Source: Mucilaginibacter sp. (GTDB lineage Bacteria; Bacteroidota; Bacteroidia; Sphingobacteriales; Sphingobacteriaceae). Taken from it: DNA of 64,000 bases. The notes under the pieces are model-generated. The model was not told where the DNA came from. It worked only from the letters and a program-made list of their open reading frames with translations, and ran no database searches. Both the position numbers and the translations under genes were made by a program. The stretch spans positions 89,899 to 153,898 of the forward strand of contig NZ_JAQBOD010000011.1 in assembly GCF_028288205.1 (NCBI RefSeq), read 5' to 3'. Numbering within the stretch: the stretch's first letter is position 1; each line of letters begins with the position of its first letter. Below are positions 41,431-49,972 of this stretch, piece by piece.

Positions 41431-41463
41431 AAAAAGCTCCCAATGTAAATCGGGAGCTTTTTT
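41431..41463. terminator. Bidirectional terminator between radA and the NHL gene
   Basis: AAAAAGCTCCC / GGGAGCTTTTT stem with a 10-nt loop and T-runs on both strands. Confidence 0.9.
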
Positions 41464-41483
41464 ATTAAGGCACTTGAAATATC

Positions 41484-42875
41484 TTATCTATTAGTTATTA
41501 CCACCTTACGGATAGCGTTATTGCCGAAATCGGCTACGTACAGGTTGCCCTGCCCATCAAGGGTTAAACTTTGCGGGTTATTAAAAGTAGCGGCCGAACC
41601 AATGCCATCAGCAAAGCCGGTAACATTTTTGGCTCCTGCTAATACATACAGAATTCCGGCAGATGTAACTTCTAATATTCGCCCCTTATTGTCGGTAATA
41701 TATACATTGTTTTGTGCATCAACCGCTATGCTTGACGGCGAACCAAGAAGGTCAGGGAAATTACCGCCGCCGGCTATTGTAGTAACATTACCGGCTTGCG
41801 AAACTTTTCTTATCGCGCTATTTTTATAATCGGCAACGTAGATATTTAAAGACGCGTCTATAGCTAATGCCATTGGGTAATTAAACGCAGCTGTAGCGGC
41901 ATCACCATCCACAAAACCCGGTACCGATGATTGCGGATACCCATTAATGGCCCTAAGTCCGGCTAAAACACTTACTGTACCCGATGGTGTAATTTTACGT
42001 ATCAGGTTGTTGCTTCTATCGGCAACATAAACATTTCCTGCCGGGTCTGTTACTACCGCTTGTGGATTATAAAACTCTGATCCTAAAGCTGCGCCATCAA
42101 TATAACCGGCAAATGTATTTCCCGCAATCGTAGTTACTACACCGGCTGGTGTAATTTTGCGTATTACATTATTACCAATATCTGCAACATAGATATTACC
42201 CTGTGCATCAAATGATACACCTCTGGGGCCATAAAACTGCGCGGTTGAAATATTACCGTTTACGTATCCGATGGTTGGGTTGGTTAACGTATGTGACGTA
42301 CCTGTTGTTGTAACAGTTCTTATCAAATTATTAAAAACATCGCTAATATATAATAGCCCTGATACCGGGTTATAAGAAATTGTTTGCGGGCCATCAAATA
42401 ATACACCCGTGCCGGTTCCATCGGCATAGCCCGACGTTCCGTTACCTGCAATGGTAGTTACCGTGCCGGTTGGAACAGCATCTGTAGCATTGGTTTTAAA
42501 TATTACTACACCGCCATAACCGGTTCCTGAACTTGTTGTAGCATATGCTCTTAAATAATACGTTGTGTTAGGTTTTAACCCGCTTAAATTACTTACCCAG
42601 TGATGAGCAATGGTATCTGTTGTTTTTGAATCATCTACAGTAGGTGTTTGGTTAGTAGTGCTCCAGCATACGCCGTTGGCTATTACGGTATCATAGTTAA
42701 AGATCAATCCGCCGGCTATTGCTGTAGTTGAAGTTACCGTACTTATTATAGAATTTGTTCCAACAAGAGGTACAGGGTAGGATGTAGAAGTAGAAGCTTT
42801 TTTACACCCGCCTACAGTTACAACAACAGCTAAAAGGAATATAAATAAAAAAGTGCTTTGTAGCGATTTTTTCAT
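41484..42875 (-). CDS. NHL-repeat lipoprotein
   Basis: 463 residues. Lipobox VGGC with two Lys behind it (GCKKAST), an Ig/Fn3-like domain up to about 130 (ANGVCWSTTNQTPTV, SGLKPNTTYYLRAYA), and five to six NHL-type beta-propeller repeats: NPVSGLLYISDVFNNLIRTV, DAQGNIYVADIGNNVIRKIT, DPAGNVYVADRSNNLIRKIT, DASLNIYVADYKNSAIRKVS and the final GQGNLYVADFGNNAIRKV, interspersed with GYADG/GFVDG turns. Surface-exposed on the outer membrane. Binding partner unknown. Promoter -7 box at 42942-42935. Confidence 0.86.
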   Translation of the reverse strand: MKKSLQSTFLFIFLLAVVVTVGGCKKASTSTSYPVPLVGTNSIISTVTSTTAIAGGLIFNYDTVIANGVCWSTTNQTPTVDDSKTTDTIAHHWVSNLSGLKPNTTYYLRAYATTSSGTGYGGVVIFKTNATDAVPTGTVTTIAGNGTSGYADGTGTGVLFDGPQTISYNPVSGLLYISDVFNNLIRTVTTTGTSHTLTNPTIGYVNGNISTAQFYGPRGVSFDAQGNIYVADIGNNVIRKITPAGVVTTIAGNTFAGYIDGAALGSEFYNPQAVVTDPAGNVYVADRSNNLIRKITPSGTVSVLAGLRAINGYPQSSVPGFVDGDAATAAFNYPMALAIDASLNIYVADYKNSAIRKVSQAGNVTTIAGGGNFPDLLGSPSSIAVDAQNNVYITDNKGRILEVTSAGILYVLAGAKNVTGFADGIGSAATFNNPQSLTLDGQGNLYVADFGNNAIRKVVITNR

Positions 42876-42934
42876 GAGTTAAAATGATATTACAAATTTA
42901 TTAGTTCAATTCCGCATTCCATTTAACGCGGGCA

Positions 42935-42942
42935 CAAAGATA
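42935..42942 (-). promoter_or_regulatory. -7 box of the NHL lipoprotein gene
   Basis: TATCTTTG (TAnnTTTG), 59 bp before the ATG. Confidence 0.5.
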
Positions 42943-43175
42943 GTTGTTTATTACGGCTTTGAAATTAAACTATTAATAATGCTGTTAATGGTTTAAAATA
43001 ATTTTTAAATATAATTTATTTCATAGCTATTTACCTTGCTGCTATGGCTAACAAGTCCTTTTTTAACAAATATTAACATAATTGGGCCGGATTAAACCGA
43101 TGTATACCATTGCATTGGCATGTAAGTTAAAACTAACCTTAAACTTTTATGTTGTATGCCTACAAGCGCGTTGTT

Positions 43176-43640
43176 ATGAAACACCTGTTTTTAACAGTTA
43201 TATTTTTTTTAAACATAAGTGCTTTTGCACAAAAGCATACGCCATTGCCGCATGGTATGGTTTTCGGGGTAAAGCCCAATATTACCGCTATGGTAGATGC
43301 CACGAAAGTTGAGGCATTAATGGGAAAAAGAACACGGATAAACACTACTATACGGGGATGGGTAACCAAAGTGACCAAACAAAAAGGCGGCTGGTTTGAG
43401 CTGGATGCCGGCAAAGGCAAAATAATTGCCGCACATTTTAAAAGCTATACGATCACAATCCCCGCTGAGCTGAAAGGAAAAATTGTAATAGCAGAAGGCA
43501 TAGCCGAAAAGAAATTTATGGCTGATGACCTGCAGCATTTTGCAGGAGATACCGTAAGTGGTAAGAAACAACACATGGTAAAGACCGATCCAAAGCGGAG
43601 GCTGATTTTTGAGGTAAAGGGGTTGATGGTGGATCAATAG
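43176..43640 (+). CDS. DUF4920 secreted protein
   Basis: 154 residues from ATG 43176. Signal peptide MKHLFLTVIFFLNISAFAQK; a beta-barrel (OB-like) domain with INTTIRGWVTKVTKQKGGWF, then KSYTITIPAELKGKIVIAEG. DUF4920 is a Bacteroidota domain of unknown function, resembling nucleic-acid or ligand-binding OB folds. The longer start at 43149 is less likely because it precedes the signal. Stands alone, followed by the GTGTTTCA repeat cluster. Confidence 0.83.
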   Translation: MKHLFLTVIFFLNISAFAQKHTPLPHGMVFGVKPNITAMVDATKVEALMGKRTRINTTIRGWVTKVTKQKGGWFELDAGKGKIIAAHFKSYTITIPAELKGKIVIAEGIAEKKFMADDLQHFAGDTVSGKKQHMVKTDPKRRLIFEVKGLMVDQ

Positions 43641-43706
43641 AAGGGAAAGGATAAAAGATAAAAAGGTTTTTTATTTGTGTTCGTCCTGAAATAGGTTTAA
43701 AAAAAA

Positions 43707-43904
43707 GTGTTTCACAGCAGGTGTTTCACCCTATTTTTGCAAAATCGCTAAAAACAGCATAAAATTCTCATTGTAAGCAATTTATGTATTTTACCTAAAA
43801 TTTTTGTACTGTTTCAAAGTGTTTCACTCATTTTGTCAAGTTGCTATATATCAGTATATTAACCTAAAAGAGTGTTTCATGTGTTTCATCATTTTGTGAA
43901 ACAC
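43707..43904. repeat. Cluster of GTGTTTCA repeats
   Basis: GTGTTTCA occurs at 43707, 43721, 43819, 43872 and 43881, with a near-copy CTGTTTCA at 43809, and inverted TGAAACAC at 43897. The last direct copy and the inverted one form an 8-bp hairpin. It occupies most of the 389-bp gap between the DUF4920 gene and carB; otherwise I see no gene here. Confidence 0.75.
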
Positions 43905-44029
43905 TTTTCTATCTTTTTTAACGTAATAATCCGTTGCTATCCCGACAGGGTACGCTACGGGAAATGTTAATAATAAAAAAGGCGAAAAGAAAACCCTTCG
44001 CCTTTAACCTTCTATCTTTAAGCCTCAAC

Positions 44030-46849
44030 TTACTTACTCAAATACATTGACTTCTCTTTATACAAATGCCTGAAGTATGGGTCCTGCAGGTCGGGTATAA
44101 AGCGTATGGCTTCGCCGGTCGATTTCATTTCGGGGCCAAGCTGCTTTTCTACTTCGGGGAACTTATCGAATGAAAATACCGGTTCTTTTATAGCATAGCC
44201 TTTAAGCTTGCGTACAATGGTAAAGTCTTTAAGCTTATTTACTTCGAGCATAATTTTGGCCGCTATATTAATATAAGGCACATCATATGCTTTGGCTATG
44301 AATGGTACAGTGCGCGACGCGCGTGGATTAGCTTCAATTACATACACCTCTTCATTTTTTATAGCGAACTGTATATTTAATAATCCCCTTACATTTAATG
44401 CCCGGGCAATTTTAGCCGTGTACTCTTCCATTTTGCTTATAACATGGTCAGACAGGTCAAAAGGTGGTAATACAGCAAACGAATCGCCCGAATGGATACC
44501 CGCAGGTTCAATATGCTCCATTAAACCAATAATATGCACATCGTCGCCATCACTTATAGAGTCAGACTCGGCTTCTGATGCCCGATCAAGGAAGTGATCG
44601 ATCAATACCCTGTTGCCGGGTAAATTCTTTAATAAGCTCACTACTGCTTTTTCCAGGTCCTCATCATTAATTACAATGCTCATGCCCTGGCCGCCTAATA
44701 CATAGCTTGGGCGTACCAATACCGGGTAACCCACATGGTGCGCTACCTCTAATGCCTCTTCGGCACTTTCGGCAACACCATATCTTGGATATGGGATATT
44801 AAGGTCTTTTAACAGATCTGAAAAACGACCGCGATCTTCGGCAATATCCATATTATCGAATGATGTACCGATAATTTTTATACCATGCTGGTGCATTTTC
44901 TCTGCCATTTTTAAAGCGGTTTGCCCGCCAAGCTGAACGATAACGCCATATGGTTTTTCCAGTTCGATAATCTCCCTGACATGTTCCCAGAATACCGGCT
45001 CAAAATATAGCTTGTCGGCCATGTTAAAATCTGTCGATACTGTTTCGGGGTTACAGTTGATCATTATCGCTTCAAAACCAGCTTCTTTAGCGGCAAGCAG
45101 GCCATGTACACAACTATAATCAAACTCAATGCCCTGGCCAATACGGTTAGGCCCCGAGCCTAATACAATTATCTTTTTCTTATCGGATACGATGGATTCA
45201 TTCTCACCCTCGTAAGTAGAATAGTAGTATGGTGTTTTTGCAGGAAACTCGGCAGCGCAGGTATCAACCATTTTGTATACGCGCTTAATACCCAGTTCTT
45301 TTCGGCGCAGGTAAACATCTTCTTCAGTAGTGTTATTATGCAGGATATAAGCTATTTGCGCATCCGAAAATCCTTTTTGTTTTAATGTAAAGAAAAAGTC
45401 TTCCGGAATATTGTTTAACGAGTAGCGACGCAGCTCGATCTCCAAATTCACTATGTCCATGATCTGGTTCAGGAACCAGCGATCAATTTTAGTGGCTTTT
45501 CTAACAGACTCAATCGGCACACCTAAACTTAAAGCATCATACACATGGAACAACCTGTCCCAGCTTGGATGTTCCAGGCTATGCATAATTTCTTCGAGAT
45601 TGCGGCTTTGTTTGCCATCGGCACCCAAACCGGCGCGGCCAATCTCTAAACTCTGACAGGCTTTTTGCAACGCCTCTATAAAACTGCGGCCAATGCCCAT
45701 CACCTCGCCAACCGATTTCATTTGCAGGCCCAACTCGCGGTTAGCACCTTTAAATTTATCAAAGTTCCAGCGTGGTATTTTAACTATCACGTAATCCAGT
45801 GTTGGCTCAAAATAAGCTGATGTGGTTTTGGTGATCTGGTTTTCTATTTCATCAAGGTTATACCCGATAGCCAGTTTAGCGGCTATCTTGGCAATAGGGT
45901 AACCCGTTGCTTTTGATGCTAATGCTGATGAGCGTGACACACGCGGGTTAATTTCGATAGCTATTATGGCTTCATCGGCCGGGTTAACAGAGAACTGTAC
46001 ATTACAACCGCCAGCGAAATTACCAATGGCACGCATCATTTTGATAGCCTGGTTACGCATTTCCTGGTAGCAACGGTCGCTTAAGGTCATGGCCGGGGCC
46101 ACGGTTATCGAGTCGCCGGTATGGATGCCCATCGGGTCAAAATTCTCTATCGAGCAAATGATGATTACGTTATCATTATTATCCCTTAACAACTCCAGCT
46201 CATACTCTTTCCAGCCTAAAACAGCCTGTTCCACCAATACTTCGTGGGTTGGTGATGCCTGCAGGCCGCGGCTTAAAGCGGCATCAAACTCTTCTTTTTT
46301 GTGTACAAAGCCTGCTCCTTTACCGCCCAATGTATAGCTTGGGCGTATAACCAGCGGGAAACCAATTTCTTGCGCTGCTTCTTTGCCTTCTAAAAAAGAG
46401 TTTGCAATTTTTGAGGTAGCCACACCAACACCTATATCCACCATTAACTGGCGGAAGGCCTCGCGGTTCTCTGTTTTTTCAATCGCGGCTATATCTACGC
46501 CTACAATTTTTACACCGTATTTTTTCCATAATCCTTGTTCGTCAGCTTCAATACAAAGATTAAGCGCTGTTTGGCCACCCATAGTAGGTAGCACGGCATC
46601 AATTTTTTGTTCGATAAGGATCTGTTCAATGCTTTCACAAGTAAGTGGCAATAGGTAAACATGGTCGCCAATAACTTTATCCGTCATGATAGTAGCGGGA
46701 TTGCTGTTAATGATGGATACAGAAATGCCTTCTTCTTTTAGTGAAAGTGCGGCTTGTGAGCCGGCATAATCAAATTCGCAGGCCTGGCCTATAATAATAG
46801 GGCCCGAACCGATAATTAGTACAGATTTAATGGAGGTGTCTTTGGGCAT
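44030..46849 (-). CDS. carB: Carbamoyl-phosphate synthase large subunit, short form
   Basis: 939 residues. Makes carbamoyl phosphate for arginine and pyrimidines with CarA (not in this window). Two ATP-grasp halves are clear: VLIIGSGPIIIGQACEFDYA and VLGSGPNRIGQGIEFDYS start them; IRPSYTLGGKG and VRPSYVLGGQG are the ATP loops; IEINPRVSRSSAL and IEANPRASRTVPF are metal sites. The C-terminal allosteric domain of about 130 residues found in E. coli CarB (1073 aa) is absent; that is a known short form in Bacteroidota, not a truncation, so UMP/ornithine control must differ. Confidence 0.95.
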   Translation of the reverse strand: MPKDTSIKSVLIIGSGPIIIGQACEFDYAGSQAALSLKEEGISVSIINSNPATIMTDKVIGDHVYLLPLTCESIEQILIEQKIDAVLPTMGGQTALNLCIEADEQGLWKKYGVKIVGVDIAAIEKTENREAFRQLMVDIGVGVATSKIANSFLEGKEAAQEIGFPLVIRPSYTLGGKGAGFVHKKEEFDAALSRGLQASPTHEVLVEQAVLGWKEYELELLRDNNDNVIIICSIENFDPMGIHTGDSITVAPAMTLSDRCYQEMRNQAIKMMRAIGNFAGGCNVQFSVNPADEAIIAIEINPRVSRSSALASKATGYPIAKIAAKLAIGYNLDEIENQITKTTSAYFEPTLDYVIVKIPRWNFDKFKGANRELGLQMKSVGEVMGIGRSFIEALQKACQSLEIGRAGLGADGKQSRNLEEIMHSLEHPSWDRLFHVYDALSLGVPIESVRKATKIDRWFLNQIMDIVNLEIELRRYSLNNIPEDFFFTLKQKGFSDAQIAYILHNNTTEEDVYLRRKELGIKRVYKMVDTCAAEFPAKTPYYYSTYEGENESIVSDKKKIIVLGSGPNRIGQGIEFDYSCVHGLLAAKEAGFEAIMINCNPETVSTDFNMADKLYFEPVFWEHVREIIELEKPYGVIVQLGGQTALKMAEKMHQHGIKIIGTSFDNMDIAEDRGRFSDLLKDLNIPYPRYGVAESAEEALEVAHHVGYPVLVRPSYVLGGQGMSIVINDEDLEKAVVSLLKNLPGNRVLIDHFLDRASEAESDSISDGDDVHIIGLMEHIEPAGIHSGDSFAVLPPFDLSDHVISKMEEYTAKIARALNVRGLLNIQFAIKNEEVYVIEANPRASRTVPFIAKAYDVPYINIAAKIMLEVNKLKDFTIVRKLKGYAIKEPVFSFDKFPEVEKQLGPEMKSTGEAIRFIPDLQDPYFRHLYKEKSMYLSK

Positions 46850-46967
46850 AGTCTTTTTGAGTCTTTAGTCTTAAGTCCCGAGTCTTAAGCCTGGCCCGAA
46901 AATCAAATGACTATGGACTATTAACTACCGACAACGGGCTTGAAATACTATGCGCTGAAAGCGAAAA

Positions 46968-46989
46968 ATCCCGACTTCAGCGTCGGGAT
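46968..46989 (-). other. Hairpin at the 5' end of the carB leader
   Basis: ATCCCGAC / GTCGGGAT stem followed on the minus strand by TTTTT, starting 1 bp after the carB -7 box. It would form at or near the extreme 5' end of the transcript. Confidence 0.65.
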
Positions 46990-46990
46990 G

Positions 46991-46998
46991 CAAAGATA
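46991..46998 (-). promoter_or_regulatory. -7 box of carB
   Basis: TATCTTTG (TAnnTTTG), 141 bp before the ATG, next to a hairpin. The rest of the leader holds GTCTTAAG-type degenerate repeats. Confidence 0.6.
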
Positions 46999-47132
46999 GA
47001 AAAATACAGCTATTTGGGACTTAATTTTTTACAATAATCCTCTTCAATCAAATTATCATGATTTTCAAATGATTTTTAATTTATATTAACCGATATTTAC
47101 TACTGAAATAGTTACTAATTTATATTTAGCTT

Positions 47133-47666
47133 ATGACAAGGAGAGCTTTATTTATTTCAACCGTATTGTGTTCGTTTATTACCGCTTGTGGTATGATGCA
47201 ATCTATTGTTAAATCTACTTTTCCGTATACGGCCAATTTAACCATTCCGGCTTCGTCAGCGATTAATAAAAGTTATTCAGCCGTGAGTTTGGCTACCAGT
47301 TTTGACCAAAATTTTTCAAAAAGCGGCAATAATGGTAATAATGTAAGCGAGGTAAGCATTATTTCGGCCAAGCTGCAATCAGTCCAGCCTGATGATTTTA
47401 ATATAGGAGATTTAAAATTTGTAAAAATTTATATGGCCAAAGAGGATGGGAAAGATGAGGTTTTAGTGGCCTCACGCACAGATATAAGCCCCGGCGTTGG
47501 TAATACCATGACGCTGGATATTGATAACTCAAAGTTTTTAGATCCTCTGGTGCGCGAACCGGATATCAGGGTAAAGATGGTTTACGAATTGCGCAAAAAA
47601 ACACCTGTTGATGTAAGCCTGCATCTGGTACTGGGCATTAATGCTTATCCGGCGGGTAAAAAATAG
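47133..47666 (+). CDS. Small lipoprotein of unknown family
   Basis: 177 residues. Lipobox ITAC (Cys19, FITACGMMQ); the remainder is soluble and beta-rich (AVSLATSFDQNF, EVSIISAKLQSVQP, DLKFVKIYMAKEDGKDEVLV, VKMVYELRKKTPVDVSLHL). I do not recognise the family. Stop codons of this gene and panD touch (convergent, 0 bp apart). Promoter unclear. Confidence 0.72.
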   Translation: MTRRALFISTVLCSFITACGMMQSIVKSTFPYTANLTIPASSAINKSYSAVSLATSFDQNFSKSGNNGNNVSEVSIISAKLQSVQPDDFNIGDLKFVKIYMAKEDGKDEVLVASRTDISPGVGNTMTLDIDNSKFLDPLVREPDIRVKMVYELRKKTPVDVSLHLVLGINAYPAGKK

Positions 47667-48017
47667 TTATTTAAGCAGTTTATTATCCGTATCCGGGAAA
47701 ACTAAAATAGGCTCGTAAGCACGCGCTTCATCCATTTCCATATAGGCATATGACATGATAATAACAATATCGCCAACCTGGGCCAGTCTGGCAGTAGCTC
47801 CGTTTAGGCATATAGTGCCGGTACCTCGTTCGCCTTTTATTACATAAGTTTCAAAACGGGCGCCGTTATTATTATTTACAATCTGCACTTTTTCGTTGGC
47901 AATTATATTTGCCGCATCCATCAAATCTTCATCAATAGTAATACTGCCCACGTAATTTAGCTCGGCCTGAGTTACCCTGGCGCGATGAAGTTTTGACTTT
48001 AATACCTCAATAATCAT
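47667..48017 (-). CDS. panD: Aspartate 1-decarboxylase
   Basis: 116 residues. Makes beta-alanine for pantothenate. Translated as a pro-enzyme cut at Gly24-Ser25 (NYVGSIT), leaving a pyruvoyl group. Other sites: [52 protein letters not shown]. Usual family length. A -7 box (48029-48022) lies 4 bp before the ATG, so the mRNA should be almost leaderless. panC lies 130 bp upstream on the same strand, so panD has its own promoter. Confidence 0.94.
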   Translation of the reverse strand: MIIEVLKSKLHRARVTQAELNYVGSITIDEDLMDAANIIANEKVQIVNNNNGARFETYVIKGERGTGTICLNGATARLAQVGDIVIIMSYAYMEMDEARAYEPILVFPDTDNKLLK

Positions 48018-48021
48018 GGTG

Positions 48022-48029
48022 CAAAGTTA
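48022..48029 (-). promoter_or_regulatory. -7 box of panD, 4 bp before the ATG
   Basis: TAACTTTG (TAnnTTTG) followed by CACC and ATG. In this phylum transcription starts a few bases after the box, hence at or next to the start codon. Confidence 0.5.
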
Positions 48030-48147
48030 GTGTTTGGTTATTAAAGATTAGTTATTAAAGAGTAAAGATTAGTTGCCTTTGTATTGATATAAATGCATAA
48101 AAGCCCGACAATTGACAGGCCTAATCTTTAATAACTAATCTTTATTC

Positions 48148-48981
48148 TTATATTATCACATTATCAATCAACCTGGTTTTGCCTACTGTTGCTGCTACCA
48201 AAGCAACACTGTTTTTGGTATGCTCATTTGCAGGTAGCAAGGTGTCGCCATCAACAATTTCAAAATAGGCCAGCTCAACCTCGGGTACATTGTTAATTTT
48301 TGATACAGCCTCTTGTTTTAGCTTATCTATTTTATGACTGTCAAAATTTCGCTTAACATCATTCAGTGTTTGTGACAGAATAAGTGCATGTTGCCTGTCA
48401 TCAGGTGTTAAATGTATGTTTCTTGAACTCATGGCCAATCCATCGCTTTCGCGCTCTATAGGGCACATTACCAGCTTAACCGACATATTCAAAAGCTTAA
48501 TCATACGGCTAATAACCATGAATTGCTGGTAGTCTTTCTGTCCAAAGAAGGCAACATCGGGTTTAACTATGTTAAACAGCTTATATACCACCTGTGTAAC
48601 CCCCTGGTAATGTCCCGGCCTGAATTTTCCTTCTAACAATCCTTCCAACTCACCTATGTCCAAATGCCATTGCTCATTGCCGGCATACACCTCATCAACA
48701 CCTGGATTAAATAAAATATCGCAGTTAACCAGTTCCAGTTTTTTTATATCGTCTTGTAAGGGGCGGGGATATATTTCAAGGTCCCTGGGATCAGTAAATT
48801 GTGTGGGGTTAACAAAAATACTGCAAACCACAACATCGCATTGTTGTTGCGCCTTGGTTATTAGTGATAAATGCCCCTGGTGCAATGCCCCCATTGTTGG
48901 CACAAAGCCAATAATGGCACCTTTAGCCTTCAATTGGGCCAAATATTGCTGAAGTTCAGCCTTTGTAGTGAAGTTTTTCAA
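48148..48981 (-). CDS. panC: Pantothenate synthetase
   Basis: 277 residues. Joins pantoate and beta-alanine using ATP. Motifs: VPTMGALHQGHLSLI (HxGH adenylate site), VVVCSIFVNPTQF, GQKDYQQFMVISRMI, and MSSRNIHLTP (the KMSKS-like loop). Followed by panD, which supplies its beta-alanine. Divergent from the half glycogen synthase gene. Normal length. Confidence 0.95.
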   Translation of the reverse strand: MKNFTTKAELQQYLAQLKAKGAIIGFVPTMGALHQGHLSLITKAQQQCDVVVCSIFVNPTQFTDPRDLEIYPRPLQDDIKKLELVNCDILFNPGVDEVYAGNEQWHLDIGELEGLLEGKFRPGHYQGVTQVVYKLFNIVKPDVAFFGQKDYQQFMVISRMIKLLNMSVKLVMCPIERESDGLAMSSRNIHLTPDDRQHALILSQTLNDVKRNFDSHKIDKLKQEAVSKINNVPEVELAYFEIVDGDTLLPANEHTKNSVALVAATVGKTRLIDNVII

Positions 48982-49053
48982 TATTATGTATTACAAAAAG
49001 TGAGCGAAGTTGCATAAATCATTAAAATTAACCAAAACTACTTGCATAATTGA

Positions 49054-49083
49054 TTGATAGTTCATATATAATGCTTATATTTG
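49054..49083 (+). promoter_or_regulatory. Bacteroidota promoter of the GT5-like gene
   Basis: TTG at 49054-49056, exactly 19 bp, then TATATTTG at 49076-49083. Full consensus match; probably drives the GT5-like and DUF4270 genes. Confidence 0.75.
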
Positions 49084-49085
49084 CA

Positions 49086-49103
49086 AACCCAATTTTTTGG
49101 GTT
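49086..49103 (+). other. 5'-terminal hairpin of the GT5-like leader
   Basis: AACCCAA / TTGGGTT with a TTTT loop, starting 3 bp after the -7 box. Same placement as the hairpin in the carB leader. Confidence 0.55.
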
Positions 49104-49132
49104 CTTTACATAATTTAAATTCTGATTTGGAG

Positions 49133-49957
49133 ATGGGTAAATCTAAGCTTTTGTTTATAACTCATGAAATGTCGCCTTTCCTTGAACTCTCAAAAATTTC
49201 TGAAATCACACGCCAGCTTCCGCAGGCTATGCAGGAAAAAGGTTACGAAATTCGTATCCTGATGCCTCGTTTTGGAAATATTAATGAGCGTAGGAATCGC
49301 CTTCATGAAGTGATCAGGTTATCGGGCATGAATATTATTATTAATGACAACGATAATCCGCTGATCATAAAAGTTGCATCTATCCCGGCGGCGCGTATGC
49401 AGGTGTATTTTTTGGATAATGAAGAATATTTCCAGCGTAAGCATGTGTTTGAGGATAAAGACGGCAAATTTTACGCCGATAATGACGAGCGTATGATCTT
49501 CTTTTGCAAGGGTGCATTAGAAACGGTTAAAAAATTAGGCTGGGCGCCTGATATAATTCATTGCCATGGGTGGATGAGTTCATTGGTTCCGGCTTATTTA
49601 AAAACTACTTATAAAGACGATCCTACTTTTAAAAATTCTAAAGTAGTTTATTCAATTTATGAGAATAATTTTAAAGGCCAGATGAATACTGATTTTTCTA
49701 ATAAAGCCGTTATGGGCGATATGACCGAAAAACATACAGACATTTATAAACCCGGCACAAACACGGCACTATACGAAGGTGCTATTCATTATAGCGATGC
49801 AATTGTATTGGGTAGTGAGAATATCGATGAGGATGTGTTAAATAATGTTAAAAACAGCCATAAATCGGTTTTAGAATTCAATTCTACCTCAGATTTCGAA
49901 AATTATTACAATTTTTACGACGAAATTACCAATGAGGAATTGGTGAACGTTGTATAA
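49133..49957 (+). CDS. Degenerate half glycogen/starch synthase (GT5 N-terminal domain only)
   Basis: 274 residues from ATG 49133. It matches only the N-terminal Rossmann half of glycogen synthase (usually about 480 aa): KLLFITHEMSPFLELSKISE, IIHCHGWMSSLVPAYLKTTY and VVYSIYENNFKG. The catalytic motif KTGGLADV of GlgA is KISEITRQ here, HxHDW is HCHGW, and TIHN is SIYEN. With no nucleotide-sugar-binding half, catalysis is very unlikely. Bacteroidota relatives of this size are annotated as glycogen synthase. Adjacent panC, DUF4270 and glmS point to a conserved, perhaps regulatory role. The earlier ATG at 49097 lies close to the promoter and is not used. Confidence 0.82.
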   Translation: MGKSKLLFITHEMSPFLELSKISEITRQLPQAMQEKGYEIRILMPRFGNINERRNRLHEVIRLSGMNIIINDNDNPLIIKVASIPAARMQVYFLDNEEYFQRKHVFEDKDGKFYADNDERMIFFCKGALETVKKLGWAPDIIHCHGWMSSLVPAYLKTTYKDDPTFKNSKVVYSIYENNFKGQMNTDFSNKAVMGDMTEKHTDIYKPGTNTALYEGAIHYSDAIVLGSENIDEDVLNNVKNSHKSVLEFNSTSDFENYYNFYDEITNEELVNVV

Positions 49958-49972
49958 GCTTTGAGATCATAT

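Noticed and set aside
43707..43904. CRISPR array from the GTGTTTCA repeats
   Set aside because: Repeat unit is only 8-9 bp, spacing is irregular (9 to about 90 bp) and there is no cas gene.
44030..46849. Truncated carB pseudogene
   Set aside because: Both ATP-grasp halves and metal sites are intact; absence of the allosteric domain is usual for the Bacteroidota short form.
49133..49957. Working glycogen synthase
   Set aside because: Only half the enzyme is present and the KTGG, HxHDW and TIHN motifs are lost.
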